NCBI RefSeq assembly: GCF_051401765.1
Contig: NW_027480422.1
Span: 12,852,001 to 12,916,000, forward strand
DNA length: 64,000 bases
DNA from: Calliopsis andreniformis
Lineage: Eukaryota; Arthropoda; Insecta; Hymenoptera; Andrenidae
Direction: 5' to 3'
Shown here: piece by piece, positions 13,115-25,616 of the stretch
Layout: the number at the start of each line of letters is the position of its first letter
How positions within the stretch are numbered: the stretch's first letter is position 1
Made by a program: the position numbers and the translations under genes
The notes under the pieces: model-generated
Seen by the model: the letters and a program-made list of their open reading frames with translations, nothing else
Database searches by the model: none
Told to the model about the DNA's origin: nothing

Positions 13115-13924
13115 CTGCAGCAACGCCCTAGGGTGAAGCCTAGGTTGCCCGGAACGTAGAAATTACCATTACTTCCACACTGTTTGCAATTATTCATTTT
13201 ATACAATGGAAAAACTGTTGTATTTATATTGTATTTTATGTTTCTGGCGTTGACTTCTAAGGCCGCAGCTATCCGATGTGGTGGAGCAACGCCCTAGAGT
13301 GAAGCCTAGGATGCCCGGAACGTAGAAATGATCATACCTTTCACACTGGTTGCAATTATTCCTGTTATACAAGGGAATAACTGTTGTATTTATATTGCAG
13401 TTTATGCTTCTGGCGTTGACTTCTTAGGCCCTAGCTATTCGATCTGGTGGAACAACGCCCTAGAGTGAAGCCTAGGATGCCCGGAACGTAGAAATGACCA
13501 TCACTTTCACACTGGTTGCAATTATTCCTGTTTTACGATGGAAAAACTGTTGTATTTTTATTTTATTTTCTGCTTCTGGTGTTGACTTCTAAGGCCCTAG
13601 CTATTCGATCTGGTGGAGCCTTGCCCTAGAGTGAAGCCTAGGTTGCCCGGAATGTAGAAAACACAATCACCTTCACTCTGGTTGCAATCATTCCTGGTAT
13701 ACGATGGAAAAACTGTTGTATTTTTATTGCATTTTATGTTTCGGGCGCTGACTTCTAAGGCCGCAGCTATTCGATGTGGTGGAGCAACGCCCTAGAGTGA
13801 AGCGTAGGTTGCCCGGAACGTAGAAATGACCATACCTTTCACACTGGTTGCAATTATTCCTGTTATACAAGGGAAAAAGTGTTGCATTTATATTGTATTT
13901 TATGCTTCTGGCGTTGACTTCTTA
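13115..13924. repeat. Divergent monomers; includes block T copy 1
   Basis: About 13582-13757 (GAGCCTTGCCC, then ACACAATCACCTTC and ATTCCTGGTATACG) matches 20549-20724 at an offset of 6967 (42 monomers minus 5 bp). A GGGAATAACTG monomer with TATATTGCAGTTTATGC near 13373-13410 foreshadows the same variant at 29951 and 31611. The rest are ordinary divergent monomers. Confidence 0.75.
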
Positions 13925-14268
13925 GGCCCTAACTATTTGATCTGGTGGTCCAACACCCCAGAGTGAAGCCTAGGTCGCCCGGAACGTAGAAATGTCCATC
14001 AGTTTCACTCTGGTTGCAATTACTCCTGTTATACGATGGAAAAACTGTTGTACTTTTATTGTATTTTATGCTTCTGGCGTTGACATCTAAGTCCGTAGCT
14101 ATACGATGTGGTGGAGCAACGGCCTAGAGTGAAGCCTAGGGTGCCCGGAACGTAGAAATGACCATTACTTTCACACTGGATGCAATTATTCGTTTTATAC
14201 GATGGAAGAACTGTTGCATTAATTTGGTATTTTATGCTTCGGGCGTTGACTTCTAAGGCCCTAACTAT
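13925..14268. repeat. Block P, copy 1
   Basis: A two-monomer block repeated at 16581-16924 (offset 2656, exactly 16 monomers) and 20891-21234 (a further 4310, 26 monomers minus 6 bp). Markers are GTGGTCCAACACCCCAGAG, GTCCATCAGTTTCAC, GACATCTAAGTCCGTAGC, CCTAGGGTGCCCGG and GCATTAATTTGGTATTTTA. The three copies are nearly identical, while the monomers before and after them differ. Confidence 0.85.
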
Positions 14269-14600
14269 TAGATCTGGTGGAGCAACGCCCTAGGGTGAAG
14301 CCTAGGTTTCCCGGAACGTAGAAATGACCAAAACTTTCACACTGGTTGCAAATATTCCTCTTATACGATGAAAAAACTGTTGTGTTTTTATTAATTTTAT
14401 GCTTCAGGCGTTGACTACTAAGGCCGTAGCTATTCGGTGTGGTGGCACAACGCCGTACAGTTACGCCCAGGTTGCCCGTAACGTAGAAATGACCATTACT
14501 TTTACAATGGTTGCAATTATTCCTGTTATACGATGGACAAGCAGTTGTATTTTTATTGTACTTTATGCTTCTTGCGTTGATTTCTAAGGCCCTATGTATT
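14269..14600. repeat. Module M, partial copy 1
   Basis: Carries TTATTAATTTTATGCTTCAG and GGTGGCACAACGCCGTACAG, the signature of module M, fully present at about 17107-17600, 21583-22080, 25064-25560 and 25725-26220. Here the module ends early: the following monomer is the GAGCGATGGCTCAGAG type (block Q) and not the GAAAGGCC deletion type. It marks a recombination junction between two block families. Confidence 0.8.
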
Positions 14601-15519
14601 CGATCTGGTGGAGCGATGGCTCAGAGTTAAGGCTAGGATGCCCGGAACGTAGAAATGGCCATTACTTTCACACTGGTTGTAACTATTCGTATTATACGAT
14701 GGAAAAACTGATGTACTTATATCGTATTTTATGCTTCTGGCGTTGTCTTCTTAGGCCCTGACTATTCGATCTGGTGGAACAACGCCCTAGAGTGAAGCCT
14801 AGATTGCCCGGAACGTAGAAATGACCATTACATTCACGCTTGTTGCAATTATTCCTGTTACACGGTGAAAAAACTGTTGTATTGTTAATGTATTTTATGC
14901 TCCAGGCGTTGACTTCAAAGGCCGTAGCTATTCTACGTGGTGGAGCAACGACATAGAGTGAAGCCTAGGTTGCCCGGAACGTAGAAATGGCCATTACTTC
15001 CACACTGTTTGCAATTATTCATTTCATAGAATGGATAAACTGTTGTATTTATATTGTATTTTATGCTTCTGGCGTTGACTTCTTAGGCCCTAACTATTCG
15101 ATCTGGTGGGGCAACGCCCTAGAGTGAAGACTAGGTTCCCGGAACGCAGAAATGACCATAACTTTCACACTGTTTGCAGTTATTCATTTTATATGATGGA
15201 GAAACTGTTGTACTTATATTGTATTTTATTCTTCTGGCGTTGAATTCTTAGTCCCTAGCTATTCGATCTTGTGGGGCAACGCCCTCGAATGAAGCCTAGG
15301 TTACCCGGAACGTAGAAATGACCAGTCCTTTCACACTGGTTGCAGTTATTCCTGTAATACGGTGGAAAAACTGTTGCATTTACATTGTATTTTATGCTTC
15401 TGGCGTTGAATTCTAAGGCCCTATGTATTCGATCTGGTGGAGCAATGTCTCAGAGTTAAGTCTAGGATGTCCGGAACGTAGAAATGGCCATTACTTTAAC
15501 ACTGGTTGCAATTATCCGT
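14601..15519. repeat. Block Q, copy 1
   Basis: Corresponds to 18084-19336. The offset rises from 3483 at GAGCGATGGC (14611 and 18094) to 3651 at TCCAGGCGTTGAC (14901 and 18552) and 3817 at GTGAAGACTAGGTTCCC (15124 and 18941). Each step is one monomer, so the downstream copy has two extra monomers or this one has lost them. The 1-bp deletion in GGTTCCCGGAACG is shared. Confidence 0.82.
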
Positions 15520-16240
15520 TTTATACAATGGAGAATCTGTTGTATTTTTATTTTATTTTATGCTTCAGGCGTTGACTTCCAAGGCCGTAGCTATTCGATG
15601 TGGTGGAGCAACGCCCTACAGTGAAGCCTAGGTTGCCCGGAACGTAGAAATGACCATTAACTTTCACACTGGTTGCAATTATTCCTGTTATACGATTGAA
15701 AAACTCTTGTAATTCTATTTCATTTTATGCTTCTGGCGTTGACTTCTAAGGCCGTAGCTATTCGATGTGGTGGAGCAACGCCCTACAGTGAAGCCTAGGT
15801 TGCCCGGAACGTAGAAATGACCATTAACTTTCACACTGGTTGCAATTATTCCTGTTATACGATTGAAAAACTGTTGTAATTTTATTTTATTTTATGCTTC
15901 TGGCGTTGACTTCTAAAGCCGTAGATATTCGATGTGGTGGAGCAATGCCCTAGAGTGAAGCCTAGGATGCCCGCAACGTAGAAATGACCATATCTTTCAC
16001 ACTGTTTGCAATTATTCCTGTTATACGATTGAAGAACTGTTATATTTATATTGTATTTTATGCTTCTGGCGTTGACTTCTAAGGCCGCAGCTATTCGATG
16101 TGGTGGAGCAACGCCCTAGAGTGAAGAGTAGGTTGCTCGGAACGTAGAAATGACCATACCTTTCACACTGGTTGCAATTATTAATGTTATACAAGGGAAA
16201 AAGTGTTGTATTTATATTGTATTTTATGCTTCTGGCGTTG
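15520..16240. repeat. Block R, copy 2, with an added monomer
   Basis: Two consecutive monomers, near 15656 and 15822, both carry the one-base insertion ACCATTAACTTTC and TGTAATT, so a monomer has been tandemly duplicated inside this copy. The copies at 11036 and 19337 have one each. It is otherwise parallel to them through CTAGGATGCCCGCAACG and TATACAAGGGAAAAAGTG. Confidence 0.83.
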
Positions 16241-17106
16241 ACTTCTAAGGCCCTAACTATTCGATCTGGTGGAGCAACGCCCTAGAGTGAAGCCCAGGTT
16301 GCCCGATACGTAGAAATGACCATCACTTTCACACTGGTTGCAATCATTACTGTTATACGATGGAAAAACTGTTGTATTTTTATTGCATTTTATGTTTCAG
16401 GACGCTGACTTCTAAGGCCCTAGCTATTCGATCTGGTGGAGCAATGCCCTAGAGTGAAGCCTAGGTTGCCCGGAACGTAGAAATGGCCATACCTTTCTCA
16501 CTCGCGCAATTATTCGTTTTAGACGATGGAAAAACTATTGTATTTATTTTGTATTTTATGCTTCTGGCGTTGAGTTCTTAGGCCCTAACTATTTGATCTG
16601 GTGGTCCAACACCCCAGAGTGAAGGCTAGGTCGCCCGGAACGTAGAAATGTCCATCAGTTTCACTCTGGTTGCAATTACTCCTGTTATACGATGGAAAAA
16701 CTGTTGTACTTTTATTGTATTTTATGCTTCTGGCGTTGACATCTAAGTCCGTAGCTATACGATGTGGCGGAGCAACAGCCTAGAGTGAAGCCTAGGGTGC
16801 CCGGAACGTAGAAATGACCATTACTTTCACACTGGATGCAATTATTCGTTTTATACGATGGAAGAACTGTTGCATTAATTTGGTATTTTATGCTTCGGGC
16901 GTTGACTTCTAAGGCCCTAACTATTCGATCTGGTGGAGCAACGCCCTAGGGTGAAGCCTAGGTTGCCCGCAACGAAGAAATGTCCATATCTTTCACACTG
17001 TTTGCAATTATTCCTGTTATACGATTGAAGAACTGTCGTATTTATTTTGTATTTGATGCTTCTGGCGTTGACGTCTTAGGCCCTAACTATTGGATCTGGT
17101 GGACCA
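16241..17106. repeat. Block S plus block P, copy 2
   Basis: Contains the monomer CTTTCTCACTCGCGCAATTA at 16493, with a 1-bp deletion, matched at 20803 (offset 4310), followed by block P copy 2 (16581-16924). The remaining monomers to 17106 include GCCCGCAACGAAG and a TATTTGATGCTTC type shared with 20368 and 21529. Confidence 0.8.
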
Positions 17107-17600
17107 ACGCCCTAGAGTGAAGACTAGGTTTCCCGGATCGTAGAAATGACCAAAACTTTCACACTGGTTGCAAATATTCCTCTTATACGATGAAAAAACT
17201 GTTGTGTTTTTATTAATTTTATGCTTCAGGCGTTGACTTCTAAGGCCGTAGCTATTCGATGTGGTGGCACAACGCCGTACAGTTACGCCCAGGTTGCCCG
17301 TAACGTAGAAATGACCATTACTTTTACACCGGTTGCAATTATTCCTGTTATACGATGGACAAGCAGTTGTATTTTTATTGTACTTTATGCTTCTGTCGTT
17401 GACTTCTAAGGCCCTATGTATTCGATTTGGTGGAGCAATGCCTCAGACTTAAGACTAGGATGCCCGGAACGTAGAAAGGCCATTACTTTCACACTGGTTG
17501 TAATTATTCGTTTTATACGATGGAAAGACTGATGTACTTATATCGTATTTTATGCTTCTGACTTTGACTTCTAAGGCCCTAACTATTCGATCTGGTGGAG
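17107..17600. repeat. Module M, copy 2
   Basis: About three monomers in fixed order: GGTTTCCCGG with CCAAAACTTTCACAC; TTATTAATTTTATGCTTCAG with GGCACAACGCCGTACAG; and CCTCAGACTTAAGACTAGG with a 2-bp deletion that turns GAAATGGCC into GAAAGGCC. The same order recurs at 21583, 25064 and 25725. Confidence 0.85.
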
Positions 17601-18083
17601 CAACGCCCTAGGGTGAAGCCTAGGTTGCCCGGAACGTAGAAATGACCATTACTTTCACACTGGTTGCAATCATTACTGTTATACGATGGAAAAGGTGTTG
17701 CATTTTTATTGTATTTTATGCTTCGGGCGTTGACTTCTAGGGCCCTAACTATACGATCTGGTGGAGCAACGCCCTAGGGTGAAGCCTAGGTTGCCCGGGA
17801 CGTAGAAATGACCATTACTTTCACTCTGGTTGTAATTATTCATGCTATACGATGGAAAAACTGTTGTATCTTTATTGTATTTTATGCATCTGGCGTTGAC
17901 TTCTTAGGCCCTAACTATTCGACCTGGTGGAGCAACGCCCTAGGGTGAAGCCTAGGTTGCCGGAACGTAGAAATGACCATAACTTGCACACTGGTTGCAA
18001 TTATTCCTGTTATACGGTGGACAAACTGTTGGATATTTACTGTACTTTACGCTTCTTGCGTTGACTTCTAAGGCCCTATGTAT
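17601..18083. repeat. Divergent monomers between module M and block Q
   Basis: About three monomers. One carries the 1-bp deletion GGTTGCCGGAACG at 17955, and the last belongs to the GGACAAACTGTTGGAT type that precedes the CCCTATGTATTCG monomer. Nothing other than satellite is visible. Confidence 0.75.
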
Positions 18084-19336
18084 TCGATCTGGTGGAGCGA
18101 TGGCTCAGAGTTAAGGCTAGGATGCCCGGAACGTAGAAATGGCCATTACTTTCACACTGGTTGTAACTATTCGAATTATACGAATGGAAAAACTGATGTA
18201 CTTATATCGTATTTTATGCTTCTGGCGTTGTCTTCTTAGGCCCTGACTATTCGATCTGGTGGAACAACGCCCTTGAGTGAAGCCTAGATTGCTCGGAACG
18301 TAGAAATGACCATTACATTCACGCTTGTTGCGATTATTCCTGTTATGCGATGAAAAAACTGTTGTACTTTTATTTTATCTTTTGCTTCTGGCGTTGACTT
18401 CTAATGCCCTAGCTATTCAATCTGGTGGAGCAACGCCCTAGAGTGAAGCCTAGATTACCCGGAACGTAGAAAAGACCATTACCTTCACTCGTGTTGCAAT
18501 TCTTCCTGTTACACGGTGAAAAAAATGTTGTATTGTTAATGTATTTTATGCTCCAGGCGTTGACTTCTAAGGCCGTAGCTATTCGATGTGGTGGAGCAAC
18601 GACATAGAGTGAAGCCTAGGTTGCCCGGAACGTAGAAATGACCATTACTTCCACACTGTTTGCAATTATTCATTTTATAGAATGGATAAACTGTTGTATT
18701 TATATTGTATTTTATGCTTCTGGCGTTGACTTCTAAGGCCCTAACTATTCGATCTGGTGGAGCAACGCCCTAGAGTGAAGCCCAGGTTGCCCGATACGTA
18801 GAAATGGCCATAGCTTTCACACTGGTTGCATTTATCCGTTTTATACGGTGGAAAAGCTGTTATATTTCTATTGTCTTTGATGCTTCTGGCGTTGACTTCT
18901 TAGGCCCTAACTATTCGATGTGGTGGTGCAACACCCTAGAGTGAAGACTAGGTTCCCGGAACGCAGAAATGACCATAACTTTCACATTGTTTGCAGTTAT
19001 TCATTTTATATCATGGAAAAACTGTTGTACTTATATTGTATTTTATTCTTCTGGCGTTGAATTCTTAGTCCCTAGCTATTCGATCTTGTGGGGCAACGCC
19101 CTCGAATGAAGCCTAGGTTACCCGGAACGTAGAAATGACCAGTCCTTTCACACTGGTTGCAGTTATGCCTGTAATACGGTGGAAAAACTGTTGCATTTGC
19201 ATTGTATTTTATGCTTCTGGCGTTGAATTCTAAGGCCCTATGTATTCAATCTGGTGGAGCAATGTCTCAGAGTTAAGTCTAGGATGCCCGGAACGTAGAA
19301 ATGGCCGTTACTTTAACACTGGTTGCAATTATCCGT
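18084..19336. repeat. Block Q, copy 2, with two added monomers
   Basis: Parallel to 14601-15519, but two extra monomers are present, near 18350-18515 (TTACCCGGAACG with GAAAAGACC) and near 18750-18915 (GCCCAGGTTGCCCGATACG). The latter resembles a monomer near 16290, so the extra unit may have come from a neighbouring block. Confidence 0.8.
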
Positions 19337-20548
19337 TTTATACAATGGAGAATCTGTTGTATTTTTATTTTATTTTATGCTTCAGGCGTTGACTTCCAAG
19401 GTCGTAGCTATTCGATGTGGTGGAGCAACGCCCTACAGTGAAGCCTAGGTTGCCCGGAACGTAGAAATGACCATTAACTTTCACACTGGTTGCAATTATT
19501 CCTGTTATACGATTGAAAAACTGTTGTAATTTTATTTTATTTTATGCTTCTGGCGTTGACTTCTAAGGCCGTAGCTATTCGATGTGGTGGAGCAATGCCC
19601 TAGAGTGAAGCCTAGGATGCCCGCAACGTAGAAATGACCATATCTTTCACACTGTTTGCAATTATTCCTGTTATACGATTGAAGAACTGTTATATTTATA
19701 TTGTATTTTATGCTTCTGGCGTTGACTTCTAAGGCCGCAGCTATTCGATTTGGTGGAGCAACGCCCTAGAGTGAAGAGTAGGTTGCCCGGAACGTAGAAA
19801 TGACCATACCTTTCACACTGGTTGCAATTATTCCTGTTATACAAGGGAAAAAGTGTTGTATTTATATTGTATTTTATGCTTCTGGCGTAGACTTCCTGGG
19901 CCCTAACTATTCTATCTGGAGGAGCAACGCCCTAGAGTGAACCCTATGTTGTCCGGAACGTAGAAATGACCATATCCTTCACACTGGTTGCATTTATTGC
20001 TTTTAACGACGGAAAAACTGATGTATTTATATGGTATTTTATGCTTCTGGCGTTGACTTCTAAGGCCCTAACTATTTGATCTGGTCGAGCAACGCCCTAG
20101 GGAGAAGCCTAGGTTGCCCGGCACGTTGAAATGACCATAACTTTAACACTGGATGCAGTTATTCGTTTTATACGATGGAAAAGCTGTTGTATTTATATTG
20201 TATTTTATGTTTCCGGCGCTGACTTCTAAGGCCCTAGCTTTCGATGTGGTGGAGCAACGCCCTAGAGTGAAGCCTAGGTTGCCCGGAACGTAGAAATGAC
20301 CATACCTTTCACACTGGTTGCAATTATTCCTGTTATACAAGGGACAAACTGTTGCATTTATTTTGTATTTGATGCTTCTGGCGTTGACTTCTTAGGCCCT
20401 AACTATTGGATCTGGTGGACCAACGCCCTAGAGTGAAGCCTATGTTGTCCGCAACGTAGAAATGGCCATATCCTTCACACTGGTTGCATTTATTCCTTTT
20501 AACGACGGAAAAACTGATGTATTTATATTGTATTTTGTGTTTCGGGCG
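19337..20548. repeat. Block R, copy 3, and following monomers
   Basis: 19337-19890 matches 15520-16240 without the extra monomer. It is followed by TTGTCC/AACGACGG monomers at 19947 and 20446, and by a monomer with a 1-bp deletion (CCTAGCTTTCGATG, 20234). No gene is visible. Confidence 0.78.
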
Positions 20549-21474
20549 CTGACTTCTAAGGCCCTAGCTATTCGATCTGGTGGAGCCTTGTCCTAGAGTG
20601 AAGCCTAGGTTGCCCGGAACGTAGAAATCACAATCACCTTCACTCTGGTTGCAATCATTCCTGGTATACGATGGAAAAACTGTTGTATTTTTATTGCATT
20701 TTATGTTTCGGCCGCTGACTTCTAAGGCCCTAGCTATTCGATCTGGTGGAGCAATGCCCTAGAGTGAAGCCTAGGTTGCCCGGAACGTAGAAATGACCAT
20801 ACCTTTCTCACTCGCGCAATTATTCGTTTTAGACGATGGAAAAACTATTGTATTTATTTTGTATTTTATGCTTCTGGCGTTGACTTCTTAGGCTCTAACT
20901 ATTTGATCTGGTGGTCCAACACCCCAGAGTGAAGCCTAGGTCGCCCGGAACGTAGAAATGTCCATCAGTTTCACTGTGGTTGCAATTATTCCTGTTATAC
21001 GATGGAAAAACTGTTGTACTTTTATTGTATTTTATGCTTCTGGCGTTGACATCTAAATCCGTAGCTATACGATGTGGTGGAGCAACGGCCTAGAGTGAAG
21101 CCTAGGGTGCCCGGAACGTAGAAATGACCATTACTTTCACACTGGATGCAATTATTCGTTTTATACGATGGAAGAACTGTTGCATTAATTTGGTATTTTA
21201 TGCTTCGGGCGTTGACTTCTAAGGCCCTAACTATTCGATCTGTTGGACCAACGCCCCAGAGTGAAGCCTAGGTTGCCCGGAACGTAGAAATGACCATAAC
21301 TTTCACACTGGTTGCTATTATTCGTTTTACACGATGGAAAAACTGTTGTATTTTTATTTTATTTTATGCTCCTGGTGTTGACTTCGAAGGCCCTAGCAAT
21401 TCGATCTGGTGGAGCAACACCCTAGAGTGAAGCCTAGGTTGCCCGGAACGTAGAAATGACCATAACTTTCACAC
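20549..21474. repeat. Blocks T, S and P, later copies
   Basis: In order: block T (20549-20724, matching 13582-13757), block S with the CTTTCTCACTCGCGCAATTA deletion monomer (matching 16493), and block P (20891-21234). The S and P copies keep one offset of 4310 bp from the 16.4-16.9 kb copies, so they moved together as one segment of at least 500 bp. Confidence 0.82.
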
Positions 21475-23026
21475 TGGTTGCTATTATTCGTTTTATGCGA
21501 TGGAAAAAGTGTTGTATTTATTTTGTATTTGATGCTTCTGGCGTTGACTTCTTAGGCCCTAACAATGGGATCTGGTGGACCAACGCCCTAGAGTGAAGAC
21601 AAGGTTTCCCGGAACGTAGAAATGACCAAAACTTTCACACTGGTTGCAAATATTCCTCTTATACGATGAAAAAACTGTTGTGTTTTTATTAATTTTATGC
21701 TTCAGGCGTTGACTTCTAAGGCCGTAGCTATTCGATGTGGTGGCACAACGCCGTACAGTTACGCCCAGGTTGCCCGTAACGTAGAAATGACAATTACTTT
21801 TACACTGGCTGCAATTATTCCTGTTATACGATGGACAAGCAGTTGTATTTTTATTGTACTTTATGCTTCTGGCGTTGACTTCTAAGGCCCTATGTATTCG
21901 ATTTGGTGTAGCAATGCCTCAGACTTAAGACTAGGATGCCCGGAACGTAGAAAGGCCATTACTTTCACACTGGTTGTAATTATTCGTTTTATACGATGGA
22001 AAGACTGATGTACTTATATCGTATTTTATGCTTCTGGCTTTGACTTCTAAGGCCCTAACTATTCGCTCTGGTGGAGCAACGCCCTAGGGTGAAGCCTAGG
22101 TTGCCCGTAACGTAGAAATGACCATTACCTTCACACTGGTTGCAATTATCCGTTTTATACGATGGAAAAACTGTTCTACATATATCGTATTTTATGCTTC
22201 TGGCGTTGACTTCTTAGGCCCTAACTATACGACCTGGTGGAGCAACGCCCTAGGGTGAAGCCTAGGTTGCCGGAATAAAGAAATGACCAGTCCTTTCACA
22301 CTGGTTGCAGTTATCCGTTTTATACGGTGGAAAAACTGTTGTACATATATCGTATTTTATGCTTCTGCCGTAGACTTCCTAGACCCTAACTATTCGACCT
22401 GGCGGAACAACGCCATAGAGTGAGGCCTAGGTCGCCCGGAACGTAGAAATGACCATCACTTCAACCTGGTTGCAATTATTCCTGTTATACGATGGAAAAA
22501 CTGTTGTATTTTTATTGTATTTTCTGCTTCTGACTTTGATTTTTAAGGTCCCAGCCATTCGACCTGGAGGGTCAACGTCCAAGAGTGAAGCCTATGTTGG
22601 ACGGAACGTAGAAATGACCATAACTTTCAGACTGGTTGCAATTACTCCCGTTACACGATGGAAAAACTGTTGTATTTTTATTGTTTTTTATGTTTCGGGC
22701 GTTGACTTCTAAGGCCCTAGCAATTCGATCTGGTGGAGCAACGCCCTAGAGTTAAGTCTAGGATGCCCGGAACGTAGAAATGGCCATTACTTTCACACTG
22801 GTTGCAATTATCCGTTTTATACGATGGAGAATCTGTAGTATTTATATTGTATTTCATGCTTCTGGCGTTGACTTCTTAGGCCCTAACTATTCGATCTGGT
22901 GGAGAAACGCCCTAGAGTGAAGCCTAGGTAGCCCGGGACGTAGAAATGACCATAACTTTCACACTGGTTGCAATTATTCGTTTCATAAGATGGAAAAGCT
23001 GTAGTATTTATATTTTATTTTATGCT
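21475..23026. repeat. 1.55-kb segment, copy 1 (copied 4142 bp downstream)
   Basis: Matches 25617-27168 at a constant offset of 4142 bp. It begins near a TTCGTTTTATGCGATGG monomer and runs through module M, a GGTTGCCGGAATAAAG monomer, the CACTTCAACCTGG monomer and ATAAGATGGAAAAGCTGTAG. The 8 bp missing from 25 x 166 are accounted for by visible deletions: 1 bp near 22459, 1 near 23951, 3 at 25433, 2 at 26094 and 1 near 26410. Confidence 0.88.
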
Positions 23027-23789
23027 CCAGGCGTTGACTTCTAAGGCCGTAGCTATTCGACGTGGTGGAGCAACGCCCTACAGTGAAGCCCAGGTAGCCC
23101 GGAACGTAGAGATGACCATTACTTTCACACTGGTTGCAATTATTCCTGTTATACGGTGGACAAACTGTTGGATATTTATTGTACTTTATGCTTCTTGCGT
23201 TGACTTCTAAGGCCCTATGTATTCAATCTGGTGGAGCGATGGCTCAGAGTTAAGGCTAGGATGCACGGAACGTAGAAATGGCCATTACTTTCACACTGGT
23301 TGTAACTATTCGTATTATACGATGGAAAAGCTGTTGTGTTTATATTGTATTTTATACTCCTGGCGTTGGATTCTAAGGCCGCAGCTGTTCGATAGGGTGG
23401 AGCAACGCCCTATAGTGAAGCCTAGGTTGCCCGGAACGTAGAAATGACCATTACCTTCACACTGGTTGCAATTATTCCTGTTTTACGACTGAAAAACTGT
23501 TGTAATTTTATTTTATTTTATGCTTCTGGCGCTGACTTCTTAGGCCCTAACTATTCGTTCTGGTGGAGCAACTCCCTACAGTGAAGACTAGATAGCCGGG
23601 AAGGTAGAAATGATCATTACATTCACGCTTGATGCAAATATTCCTGCTATACGATGAAAAAACTGTTGTATTTTTATTTTATTTTTTGCTTCTGGCATTG
23701 ACTTCTAAGGCCCTATTTATTCGGTCTGGCGCAGCAATGCCTCAGAGTGAAGTCTAGGATGCCCGGAAGGTAGAAATGGCCATTACTTT
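23027..23789. repeat. Divergent monomers with block Q start
   Basis: About 4.6 monomers. GAGCGATGGCTCAGAG at 23233 is a third occurrence of the block Q start, 5139 bp from the second. A GCGCAGCAATGCCTCAGAG monomer near 23730 resembles one at 10958. No other feature is visible. Confidence 0.75.
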
Positions 23790-24230
23790 CACACTGGTTG
23801 CAATTATCCGTTTTATACGGTGGAAAAACTGTTGTACATATATCGTATTTTATGCTTCTGCCGTTGACTTCCTAGGCCCTAACTATTCGACCTGGCGGAA
23901 CAACGCCCTAGATTGAGGCCTAGGTCGCCCGGAACGTGGAAATGACCATCACTTCAACCTGGCTGCAATTATTCCTGTTATACGATGGAAAAACTGTTGT
24001 ATTTTTATTGTATTTTCTGCTTCTGACTTTGATTTTTAAGGTCCTAGCCATTCGATCTGGAGGGTCAACGTCCAAGGGTGAAGCCTATGCTGGCCGGAAC
24101 GTAGAAATGACCATAACTTTCACGCTGGCTGCAATTACTCCCGTTATACGATGGAAAAACTGATGTATTTTTATTGTATTTTATGTTTCGGGCGTTGACT
24201 TCTAAGGCCCTAGCTATTCGATCTGGTGGA
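23790..24230. repeat. Third copy of the CTTCAACCTGG block
   Basis: Matches about 22300-22735 at an offset of 1493 bp (nine monomers minus 1 bp) and 26440-26880 downstream. Markers are TTCTGCCGT, GGCGGAACAACGCC, CATCACTTCAACCTGG (1-bp deletion), TTTTCTGCTTCTGACTTTGA and GGAGGGTCAACG. It is more diverged than the 22.4/26.6 kb pair. Confidence 0.83.
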
Positions 24231-25616
24231 GCAACGCCCTAGAGTGAAGCCTAGGTTGCCCGAAACGTAGATATGACCATAACATTCAGAGTGGTTGCAA
24301 TTATTCGTTTTATACGATGGAAAGACTGTAGTGTTTATTTTGTATTTTATGCTTCTGGCGTTGACTTCTTAGGCCCTAACTAAGAGATCTGGTGGGCCAA
24401 CGCCCTAGAGTGAAGCCTAGGTTGTCCGGAACGTAGAAATGACCGTATCCTTGACACTGGTTGCAATTATTCCTGTTAAACGACGGAAAGACTGATGTAT
24501 TTATATGGTATTTTGTGCTTCTGGAGTTGACTTCTAAGGCCCTTACTATTGGATCTGGTGGGGCCTCGCCCTAGAGTGAAGCCTAGGTAGCGCGGGACGT
24601 AGAAATGACCATAACTTTCACACTGGTTGCAATTATTCGTTTTATAAGAAGGAAAATCTGTTGTATTTTTATTTTATTTTGTGCTTCAGGCGTTGACTTC
24701 TAAGGCCCTAGCTATTCGATCTGGTGGAGCAACACCCTAGAGTGAAGCCTAGGTTGCCCGAAACGTAGAAATGATCATTACTTTCACTCTGCTTGCAATT
24801 ATTCATGCTATACGATGGAAAAGATGTTGCATTTTTATTGCATTTTATGCTTCGGCCGCTGACTTCTAGGGCCCTAACTATTCGATCTGGTGGACCAACG
24901 CCCTAGAGTGAAGCCTAGGTTGCCCGGAACGTAGAAATGACCATAACTTTCACACTGGTTGCTATTATTCGTTTTATGCGATGGAAAAACTGTTGTATTT
25001 ATTTTGTATTTTATGCTTCTGGCGTTGACTTCTTAGGCCCTAACAATGGGATCTGGTGGACCAACGCCCTAGAGTGAAGACAAGGTTTCCCCGAACGTAG
25101 AAATGACCAAAACTTTCACACTGGTTGCAAATATACCTCTTATACGATGAAAAAACTGTTGTGTTTTTATTAATTTTATGCTTCAGGCGTTGACTTTTAA
25201 GGCCGTAGCTATTCGATGTGGTGGCACAACGCCGTACAGTTACGCCCAGGTTGCCCGTAACGTAGAAATGACCATTACTTTTACACTGGTTGCAATTATT
25301 CCTGTTATACGATGGACAAGCAGTTGTATTTTTATTGTACTTTATGCTTCTGGCGTTGACTTCTAAGGCCCTATGTATTCGATTTGGTGGAGCAATGCCT
25401 CAGACTTAAGACTAGGATGCCCGGAACGTAGAAAGCCATTACTTTCACACTGGTTGTAATTATTCGTTTTATACGATGGAAAGACTGATGTACTTATATC
25501 GTATTTTATACTTCTGGCTTTGACTTCTAAGGCCCTAACTATTCGATCTGGTGGAGCAACTCCCTAGGGTGAAGCCTAGGTTGCCCGGGACGTAGAAATG
25601 ACCATTACTTTCACAC
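24231..25616. repeat. Monomers and module M, copy 4
   Basis: 24881-25560 matches 21400-22080 at offset 3481. Its module M (25064-25560) carries a 3-bp deletion (GAAAGCCATTAC) where the others have a 2-bp deletion, so it shows one further base lost in the same lineage. The earlier part is divergent monomers, including GTTAAACGACGG near 24476. Confidence 0.8.
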
